A stretch of 64,000 nt of DNA from Paulownia fortunei (Eukaryota > Streptophyta > Magnoliopsida > Lamiales > Paulowniaceae), in NCBI GenBank assembly GCA_019321725.1, contig JAGSPU010000052.1, positions 1,736,001 through 1,800,000 on the forward strand. The letters are read 5' to 3'. A program made the translations under genes and the position numbers. The notes under the pieces were generated by a model, which saw nothing but the letters and a program-made list of their open reading frames with translations, was not told the DNA's origin and did not search any database. Positions 1-12,000 of this stretch are shown piece by piece (within the stretch, counting starts at the first letter, position 1; each line of letters begins with the position of its first letter).

Positions 1-334
1 CAAAGAAGATTAAAGTAAGAGCACGACGAAATAATAATATCCATGTAAATCTTTAGCAAACGAGATCTAAGTACAATGTATTACACATATATTTGTGTAA
101 GGGGAAAGGTTGCATGACCTTCTTTTCTATGTCTCATTCATATTATGTGTGTATATTCCACACATCTATGTCAGAGAGACAGACATAAGATGCATATCAA
201 ATTGTTCATCAAGGTGAGCATCATCCCTAACAGGGAGTGATTGTGGTGGAATAGCAGGATGATTAATTCCTGATTCTGAAACTCTCTTTGTTGAGTATAT
301 CAACAATCCCGGAAGATATTTGGAGCTTGTCGTC

Positions 335-3300
335 TCAAATAGATTTTTGTGCTGATGCAATGGCAGAGCTGAAAATTCCTGATTCCCTCAAGCTTTGGAT
401 AATGATCTATAAGCAAATTGAGAATTTAAGGATGTTGAAACGAATGTAAAATGACAAGCAAGCACAGCCAGATTCATCATCCTCAATTCTTACTATGTCG
501 ATCAGATGAACGTACCATTGGAGTATGAATTCGCGTCAAGACTCCTTCCTTTAAGAGTTTCGAGTTCACTTCCCTGTCAGTCCAGACAACATGCTCACGA
601 TACCTGGGGAAAGAAGCAGAGAGTGTAAAAAACGTATATAAAATTCAAAACTGAGCCGGAAATCATGGTATGTTGCCTGAGCAAGATTATCTTTCTAGAC
701 ATTAGAATATACAGAACAAGAAATCCAAATAGTAGTAAGAACCACAAATTGCATAGCCTTTTCGTTGACTAGAACTATAACCAAAGAAGTGAAAATCAAC
801 ATCCTTCAGGTATTGATAGAAGTGTAGTTCAATGAAAAATAAAAATAAAAATAAAAATCGCAACTTTCCAAAGTAAATCCCTCAGACAGACCTCTTACTA
901 ACAACTCTTTCTTACCAATGATTTTTACCAAATACAGATATCTCCTCTAATATAAATAGATAGCTCTCTGACTGAAACACAAAAGAGGCTAGAATATAGA
1001 AAGAGTTAGTCCTTGTGATCGTTACCAATGAAGCATTTCTTCCTCCGTTCCCGTTGAAGCAATCAAAAAAGCCTGCAGTATCAAACAGAATTACATCCAA
1101 GTGTGATGAAATTGTAAAATTCAGATTCTTTGATAAGTACATTTAAAATGGTGACTTAAGCTATACAGATTTTCTGAATTTGGTTGAGCCTGAAAAGATT
1201 ACCCAACAAACAGAATTCAAGAAATGAATTTGATGGTGAGATGTGGAGATAAGTTTCTGATATCCACCAAGAAAAGATGATGCAGAGAGAGGAAACGGTG
1301 TGCTAAACTTTTTTTGCAGATACATATGAACCCAATATCTGACAATCAAATTCAAATCCATTTTCCAAAATACAGAAAGACGAAAGATGGGAGCGACAGA
1401 AGGTGGACGGGGGGGAGGAGACGCAACATTGAGCTATTCAAAAATTTCTCCCCAAAAAAAAGAAAAATAATCCATGTTTATGGTTTCTTAAAACTCACAT
1501 TTCTATCGAAGTCTAACATAAAGCATCTTTCAATGTCTTCTCTTGTCGGTTTACAGCCACATCGGTGCGTCTTGAGGTCAGGTCTGGAAAACTGTGAATA
1601 CGCATAGTGCAAAACAGCAGCCTCTTCAGATATGATCTCACTATGAAAGAAAAGAAATGCATAAACTCATATGTGTAACCATACTAGAATACATAAGGAA
1701 AATAAGGCAGATGGCAGAACATTTTTGCATTTTAAAATTATTCTAGAATCAGACACAAGCCAATAATTAATCAATTGAAAGTTCTATAATAACACTATGA
1801 TTGCCATTATTTGAAACAGGTACTATGTGCAAAAATCACCATACTTAGGATTCTTCATATAATTGTGCCATCTGTGTGCACCGTTGGGACGTAGATGATC
1901 ATGAATACGAGCAGCTGATTTTCCATTCCCATAAGTTAGAAAATAGTTTGGATTACCATGAGAAGCTTCGTTGTAATAGGCAAAATAAGTCTCTCTTGGA
2001 AGATGGTCAAAATTCTTCTTGAACATTGTGACCTGAAACAACATGGAAAGTTCAGGACTCGTGTATCATTGCACATTCACTTTTTTCAACCCCTGATGAC
2101 AAGCAATTGATAAAAAAGGAAATCTATCTGATCATTCAGACAACTCAGATTGCACCAAAAGAGTTTTAACTGCCGACAACAATTTATATATTTCACCTTA
2201 GCTATTACAAAAACTAATTACCTCGCTGAATGGTTCTTTTATTCATCTCTCTCTACAGCACTCTCCTGAGAAAAGAGAGATTTCATCATCTTTAAATACA
2301 TATTCTTTAATCTTATGCAAATAAATGTGATCAGCATCATTCTGTTGACAGGCATACATGTGCATTAACTCACATAATTTGAAAGACCACCATGTCAACA
2401 TCTTCAGGCACATCAGATAGAATTTTTCGGACAGAATACTCTTGAATCCCAGCCGGATACATCAGCTCATCAGTGTCCAGATGATTATCCAATCCATGCC
2501 AGCTTCCTTTAAAATAAGATAAAGGACTATTCAAGTGATCATTGAAATATAACTTCAAATCATGACAAACACATTTGAAAACATACCTTTGCCATGACAA
2601 TTGCGCTTTCCATATTCAGGGTTTGCTTTACAAATAACTCATAGTTGCACGGTTTAAAGAAGAACGGTGCCAACAAGTTCGTTCCAGATCCGGCTAAAGA
2701 TCAGAAAATGAATGTTAGACAATATGATTGATGATATATGCAAATTGCTGTGACAAGATAAGCAAACAAAGAACAGAAGTCACAACTTCAGAAAGCAGAG
2801 AGGTTAATAAAGTGCGCATTTTATATTAAACACCAAAATGGGGGTATTTCCAAATAGGAACACCCTGTTATAACAGATTACACAGAGACACAGACACTCA
2901 TAAAATGTTGTTCTAATAATGAATTATCAGACCTGTTAGCCTGTTGCCCCTCTAAATCTTGCGTTCTGTTAATAGGTTGTACTCCCTGCAAGAAATTGAA
3001 GCATTTACTAACAATTTAAGTGCCCTCATCATGAAAATTTCAGATTAACATAAAGAAATTAAGGCATTCTCTAGCAGGAAGAAAAATATTGAACTACTTT
3101 CAAGAATTGAAAGTTGAAAAAGAAAAAAAGAAGAAAGAGAAATGCAGCTACTAACCGGGATGGATTTTAGGACTTTACAAGCTTCAAGTGATGCAGCTTT
3201 CCCTTCCACAAAGAGAAAAAGTTCGTAATTCCAATAACCTTATGATAGAATATCCATGGTAGAATCTGCTCTAAGCCAGCAGAAGTAGTTGAAGTGATGC

Positions 3301-4296
3301 ATATCTGACATTACATTGCGAGTAGACAGGACATCAAATGTTTGTCATAAAAAAAGTCCAAAAGTTGAATTCAGAAGGGAAATCAAAGGGAATTTTCATT
3401 TTCTGGTTCTCAACCCTCGCAAGGGGAAAAAAAGGAAAAAGAGAAAAAGAAAGCAGAGGATGCAGCATATGATGGTAAGACTGAAGCAATTGTCTCCAGC
3501 AAAATGCCTTTCCAAAGTAAACTAAAGTCCATGCTTTTTGTCTGATCTCCAGCTTCTTAATTTGGAACTGGCATTCTGAGAATCCAGGCCATCAAGAAGT
3601 TCATGGATGTGAATGCTGCAGAAACTTCCGTGATACCTCTATTAACAGTCCCTCTTTTTAATTTTCTTGACCACTACCTTGCAATTTATATTTTTTTAAA
3701 TATACATTTTCTATGAATCATATATATTAATAGTGTGCATCAAACCCAACATGAGAAAATACAAACCCGAATTACCGCTTCTATAACATGGCTCTATTCA
3801 TTATCTATGCAAAAAAAACTTAAAAAGATGCATGTCTACATATGTGAACTAAAAGATATTCAGATATAAATGCATGCATAGTAAAATATATCAGCAAGAA
3901 TCACAAATATCAAAAACCCATAAAATATCATACTCCAAAAACTCTTAATAAAACATGCATGTCACCACCACACAATCAAAACTTGAAAAACGAACCTTGG
4001 GTTAAGATCCGACCCGAAGTCGAACTTCCAATCCCTATAGTAAGGAAACGACACCGTGGCATGCTGGACAGGTATTCCGCAACTATTAAGGATGAGGGAG
4101 AGGAGCGAAAGGGTCTGGGAAAGGTTATAACTGGCGAGTCTTGTTTGCTGTTTGAAATTCGGATTATAGGGTCGGGCAAATGGAGGAAAAAAGCGAGCAA
4201 TGCGAGAGAAAGGAGGAGAATGAAAGTGCAGAATCCGATGAGGCGATAATTTAGGGAGGAGGTGGGTGGTCTGACAGCTTTGAACAGACCGGCCAT
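335..4296 (-). CDS. KOB1: KOBITO1/ELD1-like glycosyltransferase, frame broken by one-base losses
   Basis: Homologue of the plant KOBITO1/ELD1/ABI8 membrane protein, a glycosyltransferase-like factor known for roles in cell elongation, cellulose deposition and ABA response. Eleven exons read on the minus strand: 3996-4296, 3156-3304, 2933-2985, 2587-2693, 2374-2506, 2222-2265, 1845-2032, 1499-1640, 1026-1072, 516-603, 335-406, all with GT-AG borders. Residues 1-45 start [14 protein letters not shown] and hold one membrane anchor (about 18-40). Recognised family blocks: [109 protein letters not shown]. Eight one-base losses break the frame, all in the first six exons and each explicable as shortening of a homopolymer. 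With them allowed for, the exons total 444 codons to a TGA. That TGA sits where the duplicated copy has TCA, so the protein may be cut short at its C-terminus. Identification is firm; functional status is open. Confidence 0.8.
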
Positions 4297-5300
4297 TTCA
4301 GAGTAGGCTTCGAATGTGTATTCTGATATGTGTATATATATGGTATCTGTATGCGTATGTGTATGTCCTATATGTATATTTTACATGCAGAGATGGGAGA
4401 AGGGGTTGAGGCATGAGTTTGGGAAGACAAGGGAACTTAGTTAGAGCCGTTCTGTAGCTGGACTTATGTTGTCACAGTTCCTTTGTTCTTTTAACTCGTG
4501 TTTTTGTTCATCATTTGCTTCCAAAACAAAAGAAAAAAGGATGCTCCTTTTGATAAAATACACAACTTAATATTTAATTTGGGATTAGCTTATTACATAA
4601 ATTCATCAATATTTTTTCAAACGTGATACTTAAGATTTGTTTTTCAATAGCGGCATTATTTCAAATACAATTATAAACTATTGCATTTTAAAATATAGTT
4701 AAGTTAATCGATAAACAATTTCAGAAGCATTCAATTTAAGATGGAAAACATGATATTTTTATCTATATCTATCTATCTATATTTATACTATATATATTAT
4801 TATTTATTCATTTATTTATATTTATATTTATTATTATATTATTTATATTTATATTATATATATATTTATAAAAGTATGAATTTTTTTCACTTTTTGATTC
4901 AACTAAAATACCCTTTTAAAATTATTAATTTTAATGATAGTTATGTAATTTAATAATTATAAAATTTTAGAATAAATAATATTATTTAATTAATTGGTTA
5001 ATAAGATTATAGGATTGTTAAAATAAAAGAACACCAAAGTTCAAAACAAACTCTGCTTTCAACTATTGATATTCTAAAAATATACGTGAAAATTATATTT
5101 ATAAGCAATTCACTGTTTTTATCTCTTTTGTTCATTTATGTATTCATATTTTGATTCAATTAATTTATTAAATAAATATTTTTAAAAAATAAAAATTAAA
5201 TAGTTTAAATTTAAATAATAAAATCTAATTGTATTTTGAATTTATAATTTTTAGTTTGCTAAGGTAAAATTAAAGAAAAAAGTATAAATTAATTAATAAA
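4297..5300. other. Promoter side of KOB1-like gene and AT-rich low-complexity DNA
   Basis: No gene seen. The first 250 bases are the upstream region of the KOB1-like gene and contain short TATATG-type runs. From about 4740 to 4980 the sequence is almost pure A/T with TATT/TATC simple repeats. The 70-residue tyrosine-rich reading frame there is a by-product of that composition. Confidence 0.6.
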
Positions 5301-5378
5301 TATAAATTTGATTCCAATAACCTGGCGGGGTTCATGTAGCCAACTCGATTTTTCCCAGAACGTCTCCTACGGTTCAAC

Positions 5379-5675
5379 ATGTTCTTCCAATCAGAGTTTC
5401 AAAACGAGAATGCGTGCAAATTCCAGGGGCCCGGCAAGGTGGTCACTGAAAACCCATCTACAGGTAGTTGTGTATTCCCTGTGGAGTTCGTAAGAGGTCA
5501 GCAACTCGATTTTTATATGCAGTTGCAGATGGAAAAAGAATTCATGAGATGCCCAGATTTGCAGCAATCTTTGTATTTTTGCTTTCAATCTTCTGGGAAT
5601 TGTTTTAGAATTAAATCACTAGAAAGTTGCATGTGGATAGACAATCTTGTTCAAGTTCTTGTTCCCGATCCATAA
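5379..5675 (+). other. Orphan open reading frame of unknown meaning
   Basis: A 98-codon open frame lies in an island of clearly higher GC than its AT-rich flanks. It includes the stretches NENACKFQGPGKVV and CVFPVEFVRGQQLDF. I do not recognise the family. The frame is closed upstream by a stop about 50 bases before the ATG. No convincing splice sites or neighbours tie it to another gene. It could be an exon remnant of a gene fragment inserted between the KOB1-like gene and its duplicated tail, or chance. Confidence 0.2.
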
Positions 5676-5859
5676 AGGCAAACAATGTGTTCTCCGGTGC
5701 TAGGATAATCTTGGAAGGCATGTGAATGGAAGATGAGCTCATGACAAAACTTGTACTATATTCCATCGATGTCTTTATCCTTAGCAGAAAACTTGAGTTT
5801 AATCATATGAGAATCACTCCACCCCCATCCCAAAAAAGAGAAGAAAAATCAAACAAGAA

Positions 5860-6430
5860 GTTTAAAGCAAGAGCACGATGAAATATTACCATCCATCCAT
5901 GTAAATCTTTAGTAAACAAAATCTCAAGTTGAATATATTACGCATAAATATAAACTTGTGTAAGGAGAAAGTTTGCATGGCCTTCACGTATAGAAGTCTC
6001 ATTCATATTATGTGTACGTTGTCCACACATTTATGTAAGAGATGAACACAATATGCACATCAAATATGTCTGTTTCACAAACAATTGTCCTTTTGTTCAT
6101 CAAGGTTAGCATCATATTGTGGTGGAATAGCACGATAATTAATTGTTAATTCTAAAACTTTCTTCGTTGAGTATATCTTGTGTTCAACATCCCACGATGT
6201 GTTAATACTACGAGAAGATATTAGGAGCTTATTGTCTGAAATAGTTTCCTGTGATGATGCAACGGCAGAGCTGAAAATTCCTGATTCCACCTCAAGCTTT
6301 GAATAATGATCTACAACCAAATGGAGAATTTAAGGATGTTGGAAATAATGCTATCATGTAACAGCACAAGCAAGCATAGCCAGATCCATTATTCTCCATA
6401 TACAAGCAGACAATTACTACCATGTCAATT
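5860..6430. repeat. Segmental duplicate of window bases 1-505
   Basis: The block matches the left end of the window in order and orientation: the GAGCACGA..AAAT start, CCATGTAAATCTTTAG, TTGTGTAAGG, GTCTCATTCATATTATGTGT, the last exon, and then the intron part ending near TTACTA..ATGTC. The copies differ by many substitutions and indels, so the event is not recent. Because the window starts inside the first copy, its outer border cannot be seen. Confidence 0.8.
6075..6310 (-). pseudogene. Duplicated last exon of the KOB1-like gene
   Basis: After a TTGTAG acceptor the sequence reads as the last exon of the KOB1-like gene (IIIQSLR, then [13 protein letters not shown]), but with a two-base insertion after AGG that breaks the frame. 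Past this the frame stays open to a stop at 6075 and gives a longer C-terminal tail (YSTKKV, AIPPQ, DANLDEQ) than the copy at 335-406. No other KOB1 exons are found between here and the CCCH gene, so this is an orphan tail. The similarity continues through the 3' flank to about 5860 and into the intron to about 6430, which shows duplication at DNA level rather than retroposition. Confidence 0.75.
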
Positions 6431-6901
6431 GGATTTCCATTACTTATTTTTTAGGCCAAATCACTCTACTTTTCATTTCATTTTCGTCCATCATCTCCAA
6501 AATGTCCCATTATAGTCCTTCATCTCTATTGTTCGTTTCATTAACGTACATAACCGCATAATTCCGTTACTAATTGATTAGAATCTATTAAAATTGGATG
6601 GAATATTTCATTACCAAGGATGTTTTATTTAAAAAATAAAATGTAAAAAAATTGTTTTTACGGTAGTCAACATATTGTTTTCAATTCCACGTAAACTCAA
6701 AAAAATTATGATCCAAATAAATTAATTTAATAATTACTCTATTAAATTCTGATTTTGATATCTGCATGTCAGATATTTCAGCCAAAAATATTTTGATTTG
6801 AATTGGGTATCAATTCATTCAGCCAAAAATTCACTCTTGATTAGTCTCCAGAAAACTTCAGCAAATCCAGATTCAATTCAAATCATTGCTGAGAAAACAG
6901 G

Positions 6902-8441
6902 ATGAGTTTCCCTGATCCTCCACCTCCATCACATCCATTTATGTCACTGCCTTTTGCTGGCAGTGATTCCGCCAGGTTTTGGCCTCCATACTTGCTGGAA
7001 AATGAACAGCCTGATATATTTTTACAGTTTGACCGTCTTCCTCCTTTCAAGAGACCAAGAAATTCTGAAAACCCACAAAAAACTTTGCACCCTTTCCAGC
7101 AATGAATCCAAGAATGAACCCTGGAAGTAAGGGTACAAGCCATATATTTCACAAGACGCGAATCTGTGCCAATGGGGAGCATTGCACATTTGCTCATGGT
7201 GTTGAAGATTTACGGGAGCCCCCGTCCAACTGGCAAGAGCTTATTCGGGAAAAGGGTGATGATCAAAGAATGATTCATAGGATGAAAACTTGCAAGAAAT
7301 ATTACAATGGAGAAGAGTGTACTTATGGGGAAAATTGCAACTTCCTTCACGATCTTCCTCATTATGCTCCTCCTACGAAATTTAAGGTTGATGTGCCGAG
7401 GAGAGGGAGAGTTCTGTTATAAGCATTGGAACCACAGGGGATGCTGCCGGCAGCAGCAGCAGTTATTTTGATCAAATTGGCAACTTGGATACTTGCCAAT
7501 CCAAGACAGTTTTCTGGAAAACTAAGCTTTGCAGTAAATGGGAGATGGGGCAGTGCCCTTTTGCTGAAAAATGCCATTTTGCTTATGGCCAGTCGGGTAT
7601 ATATTTTGACATCACGACTTCAGTTAAAGAGAAATTCAAAGTGTAAATGGAAACGAGTATAGGAGTTTTTGAGGTGTGCTGATTGAACTATTTTTGGTCC
7701 TCTGATTCGAAATTCACTTTTTTCTGAAGTTCAAAATGTCATTTTTGAGATGATATTCAGCTGATGGCATTATATACACCATTTTTTTAAAGCTGATCAA
7801 ACAATATAATGAAATAGCTTCTTGATGTGGAGTGAAATCCGAGTTGGGATCAAAATGTCAATTCTTCTCGATAATAATTAAGCTAATCACCGTAGAGAGA
7901 GTCCAACTTGCAATACTAACAAGTTGTTTCAACTTTTTGTCTTGAGGAATCGAAAAAATACAAGAACTAGAATTAACAACAGAGTAGTGAGTTCACAAAA
8001 AAAAAAGAGAATGGATAAAAATATTTATAGTTGAATCTTGAGAGTAGTGGATAACTCGTACTATCTTTCTAATGTGTGTGAGCAATTAGGACCAAGCTGG
8101 GGACTCTGAGATAAAATGCCTCAAGTCTATCTTATTTATGCCTTTTGCAAAGTTAGCATACGGTACTTTAAACTATAGTGATATTTCTGTTTTTGACCGA
8201 GTTTGAAGTTTTCTGGTACCCTTGTTGCTGAGGTAGAACTGGGTACGAACTCAGGCTCCATTCCAAGAAAGCCACCCTCAGCTTCTGCTAATTTGATGAT
8301 TGCTGCTCCTCTAAATGAGGATGGAGAAGATAAGAGATGACATCAAAATGGAAACTAACCAACAAGATTAATCGAATTTATGCCGACTGGTTAGATGATC
8401 AAACCCCACCCTACTGCCCGCCAAGCAAAGGGGAGGTATAA
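6902..8441 (+). CDS. CCCH zinc-finger protein (CCCH39-like), frame interrupted
   Basis: Two exons, 6902-7596 and 8237-8441, joined with GT-AG borders so that CAGTCGG meets AACTGGG. Residues 1-60 are Pro-rich (MSFPDPPPPSHPF). Then come the family blocks TFAHGVEDLREPPSNWQEL, a CCCH finger in MKTCKKYYNGEECTYGENC (closing NFLH), SSVISIGTTGD, and a further finger in WKTKLCSKWEMGQCPF. The C-terminus carries the signature KINRIYADWLDD. These proteins are thought to bind RNA. Three one-base losses break the frame: in the A-run at 7076-7081, near 7395 (AGGAGAGGG) and near 8338 (AGATGACAT). All fit homopolymer shortening. In addition the first finger has lost about eight codons between KTRIC and NGEHC, which removes its normal spacing and cannot be a base-calling slip. 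It is either a damaged gene or a divergent one in a poorly called sequence. Confidence 0.65.
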
Positions 8442-9073
8442 GGCTTTGAAACTATGATCCCACAATTACTAAAATCTCCATACTGCTACAGGTCCTATAT
8501 TTGGCTCATTCACCTTATTATTTTTTGTGGAATATTCAGGTTAAAATTTGGTTTTCATCGTCAAAATTGAAAAATGTTTTATTTTCTTAATTCCTCGTAC
8601 TAATGTTCTGGTAATTCTCCCAAGTCCTAACACACCCACCCAAACAAAATATTGAATAAGAGAATCCTTTATGAGTAATAAACACCAACGTTAAGCCTTT
8701 TGCTACACTTCTCTGTTTCTTCAGTTTCCAATTCTGTTCTTATGCTTGATCTAGGATACTGTCAAAGATTTTGGAGAAGATATATAAATGAAGTCCTCTG
8801 GTCGGCTAAACGAGTTTTTTCAAGTTGTATTTGGTGTTACAAGATAGCTTGGAAAGTGTTCAAGCTTACCATAAAACTTTGATGAACTTATTACAGATCT
8901 GAGGGATGAAAAAATCTTGACATAAATGAAAAATCATATAATCAAATCCCACAGTAGTAGGGTCTAACCGTCTACAGATGCCACTTGACTGGTTTAAAAA
9001 TGGCATTGCAGTTGGAGTTGGAGAGTGTATCAGGATCCTTTTTGCCTGAGAGAGCTACAAGATTTGTTTTGAA
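8442..9073. other. Convergent 3' flanks of CCCH and FPGS genes
   Basis: Spacer between a plus-strand gene end and a minus-strand gene end, which should hold both 3'UTRs and polyadenylation regions. The 60-codon frame near 8700-8882 has no family features and no supporting splice sites. Confidence 0.5.
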
Positions 9074-12000
9074 TCATCTCCGCAGTAATTTTAATACATC
9101 TCCAACCAGATGCAATGACCCCGTGACAAGAACCTGTAAATTCAGAATCACAGATATGTGCAGCAATCAGCAATTCCTAGTATTGGGTCTTTTCACTGTA
9201 AAAAAAGTCCTCAAAAACAATGCAAATCATTTTTATCATGAATGATCAAAGATATATAGCATACCATTTCAAAAATCAGTATCCAAGAAAGTGTATAAGA
9301 AGACATGCACTCCTCATTAGAACTATATGCAGTCAATATATGTGTAAAGCTAGTCTGGAAGTTTGGCAAGTTCAATTTTGAGCCCAATAAAGTTAAAATG
9401 CTTCTTAGAGATGAAGGAATTCAAATGCAAGTAAAGAATTCAAGTATTGATGCAGGTAATAATATCTGGTAGCATTTGTAATCTTCAGACGCTAGAAATA
9501 TGCTATGTCATAAGTAGCCTAAGTAAAAGCATTCAGTATATATCGAAGCAAGTACGGTTAGAGCTGCAGGCTTTGTTAAATTCCTTTTTGGTGGTTTACC
9601 TGAATTCTAAATGAAGGATTTTCTTTAGCATAATCCCTTAACCAATTGATAGTCATCGGCAGTGAAGAAACCACAGCACTGCAAGCAAAGTGTCCATCGG
9701 CTGGACTGCAATTGGATACATCCTCATGAATGAACCTGCATGGTGGAGTACTCGCTGGTATTTGCATCTCAAAACTCTTGCAAAGGGCATCTGCTTGGGC
9801 AAAGAAAGAAGATATCAGCAAGCCTAATCGTCGAGGTTCTAATAAACTCAAAATATAAATAGCTAGACCAAATAACCCGTTTTTCAGCAACCACAAATCA
9901 AGAAAGTGATATCTTAATTCATATTGATAGGTAACAAAAAGGAAACTATTTTTGGACCCTCAAACTCTTGTCCTATTTTAATTCTTATAAGCTAAAGTGT
10001 ATCGTTTTACTTCCAACTCTAAATTTGTATCGTTTTGCACCTTTTGATTTGCTTTCCATTTTTCCAACCAGATAAATAAAATTTTCACTTCACACAACTT
10101 AAGTAGTAATACAGTGAAAACGTTAACCACAGATCTGTCCACAGATTGCTAGACCATCACCACCATCGGTCCCTTCGCCAGAATTTCTCTGGTGAACAGC
10201 CACACCACCTGATCGCGCTATCACCTGAATCAACTGGAACCAATTGTATGATGACAAATTTACCAAAATTGGACTCCCGTGTTTGTATTCAACAACCCAA
10301 CACGACTTGGCTAATTCCAGCCCCACCTAAGACAAGACATGATCACCCATGACCAATCACAGCTTGTTGCAGTTCATCCCATTTTATCTTCTCTGCCTTC
10401 AAAATCATGGCACATCCTTGTCATCATTACCCATGACCAATGCCCTCGCCTTTGCTGTTTTCCCAGAAAACCACTCTCATAGCCCACAGCACTAAAGTTC
10501 CTAACTACAAATTAGAGTCTTCCCTTCATCAGCCAATAACAGAGTTCTCCACTGCCAATCGCCATCCACAAATCATTCCAACCAAAAGAACCAGAGTCTG
10601 TAAGAAACCTCTTCTTCAAACCATTTCAAAGTTCCAAAAAAATGTCCATTTATTTATTAGGAGTAGGTGCGGCATGTGGGGTGGCTCTACACTTGGTGTC
10701 CTCCTCTAGAAGCTATTGAAGGCTTGAAACATTTGATTTCTTGTAGTGAAGCTACATAGGTGATTATAAGTTTGTAACCAGTAGTCAATTCAGAGTTGCG
10801 AAGAACATAAGAAGAAACCGGAAGACAGAGAGAAGGGACAGGGAAGGAGTAATCAGTTCAGTGAGATACTATAAGCATTTCAAGGTTGTAAATAAGTCGC
10901 ACTGATGTCAAAAAACAACTAATGGAGGTCACCTTTTCCATGAATGATCTTCTCCCATACTCTCTGAAGGTTAAACTGCCACGTTAAATCCTTGGAAGGG
11001 ATCTCTAAAGGGATGGCCGAGGAACCAGAAGTGACCTTGTTATAAGTCGAGATACTCGGAACGAAAATAGCCTTTGCGAAACAAGTACCTGAAACACAGG
11101 TCATGGTAAGTCTGATAATGACTAAACCCCACTATGAGAAACCGGAAAAGTAAATTGAGAAAAAACACACAAAAAAAAAAATGGCCACAAAATTTCAGCT
11201 CCGATTATATTTTCCAAATACTTGATTTAATATATAGTCACTAGTGAAGAAAAATTACATTCTGAACTTGACACTGTCCAGGTAGCAATAAAATAGCATT
11301 TGACTTAAAAGATGATTCTTAACATATAGTTACATGTGAATATTTATAAGCATAGACTTTATTTTACTTTGAATGAAGGGTACCAAAATCCTCCATTTTG
11401 CCAATAAACATTCAAAGAGGACACCAACTTGAAAGCATACAAATGACAGCTGATGATTTCACAAAGTGTGAACTGGTTAAATATGACATCATATAAGGTA
11501 GTGGTGTTTCTGGAAAAAGTTCATACTTATATTAGCTATCATTAATTGGAAGATCAAATCACAATACGACACAATGTGTGCCCAATACCTGATAAAGCGC
11601 ATGTATCAACAAGTGTTGGAAGAAGAATTTGAGGATCTCTCACATCCATACAGTTGAATAAGAGAATCTGCAATATAAATACTGCATAAGAGAGTTGGTA
11701 AAGATAAAAGAGGAAGATCCAGTGTAATATGTTCTACTCAGTTGAACACCATTAAAAAAGGAAAATGCATAGCTTGATTAACCACTTCCTTACTATGTAC
11801 AAGGATCATTAGGAAATCTTACCTTCTTGGAGATTTTGTCCGACTCATTCTTTCCCAATTGAGCATGACCATTACTCCAAACTTCTTGAGGATTCGACGA
11901 GAGTGATGGAACTGATGATTGGTTCAGTTCCTCTTTCACAGCGCTAGAAAACCACCTGGCACAAGCTTCCATGCTTTCAGGACTGTGAGCCCCATCCAAG

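Noticed and set aside
3316..3525. Lys/Arg-rich plus-strand open frame
   Set aside because: It is the complement of a pyrimidine-rich tract in the first KOB1 intron; no homology or start context.
3430..3600. Possible extra KOB1 exon on the minus strand
   Set aside because: Some residues looked exon-like, but exon 1 (ending at 3996) joins the exon at 3156-3304 in the family order, leaving no place for it.
4741..4953. 70-residue Tyr/Ile-rich frame
   Set aside because: Produced by TATT/TATC simple sequence.
10440..10709. Plus-strand 89-codon frame inside FPGS
   Set aside because: Lies in an intron on the opposite strand; no family features or splice support.
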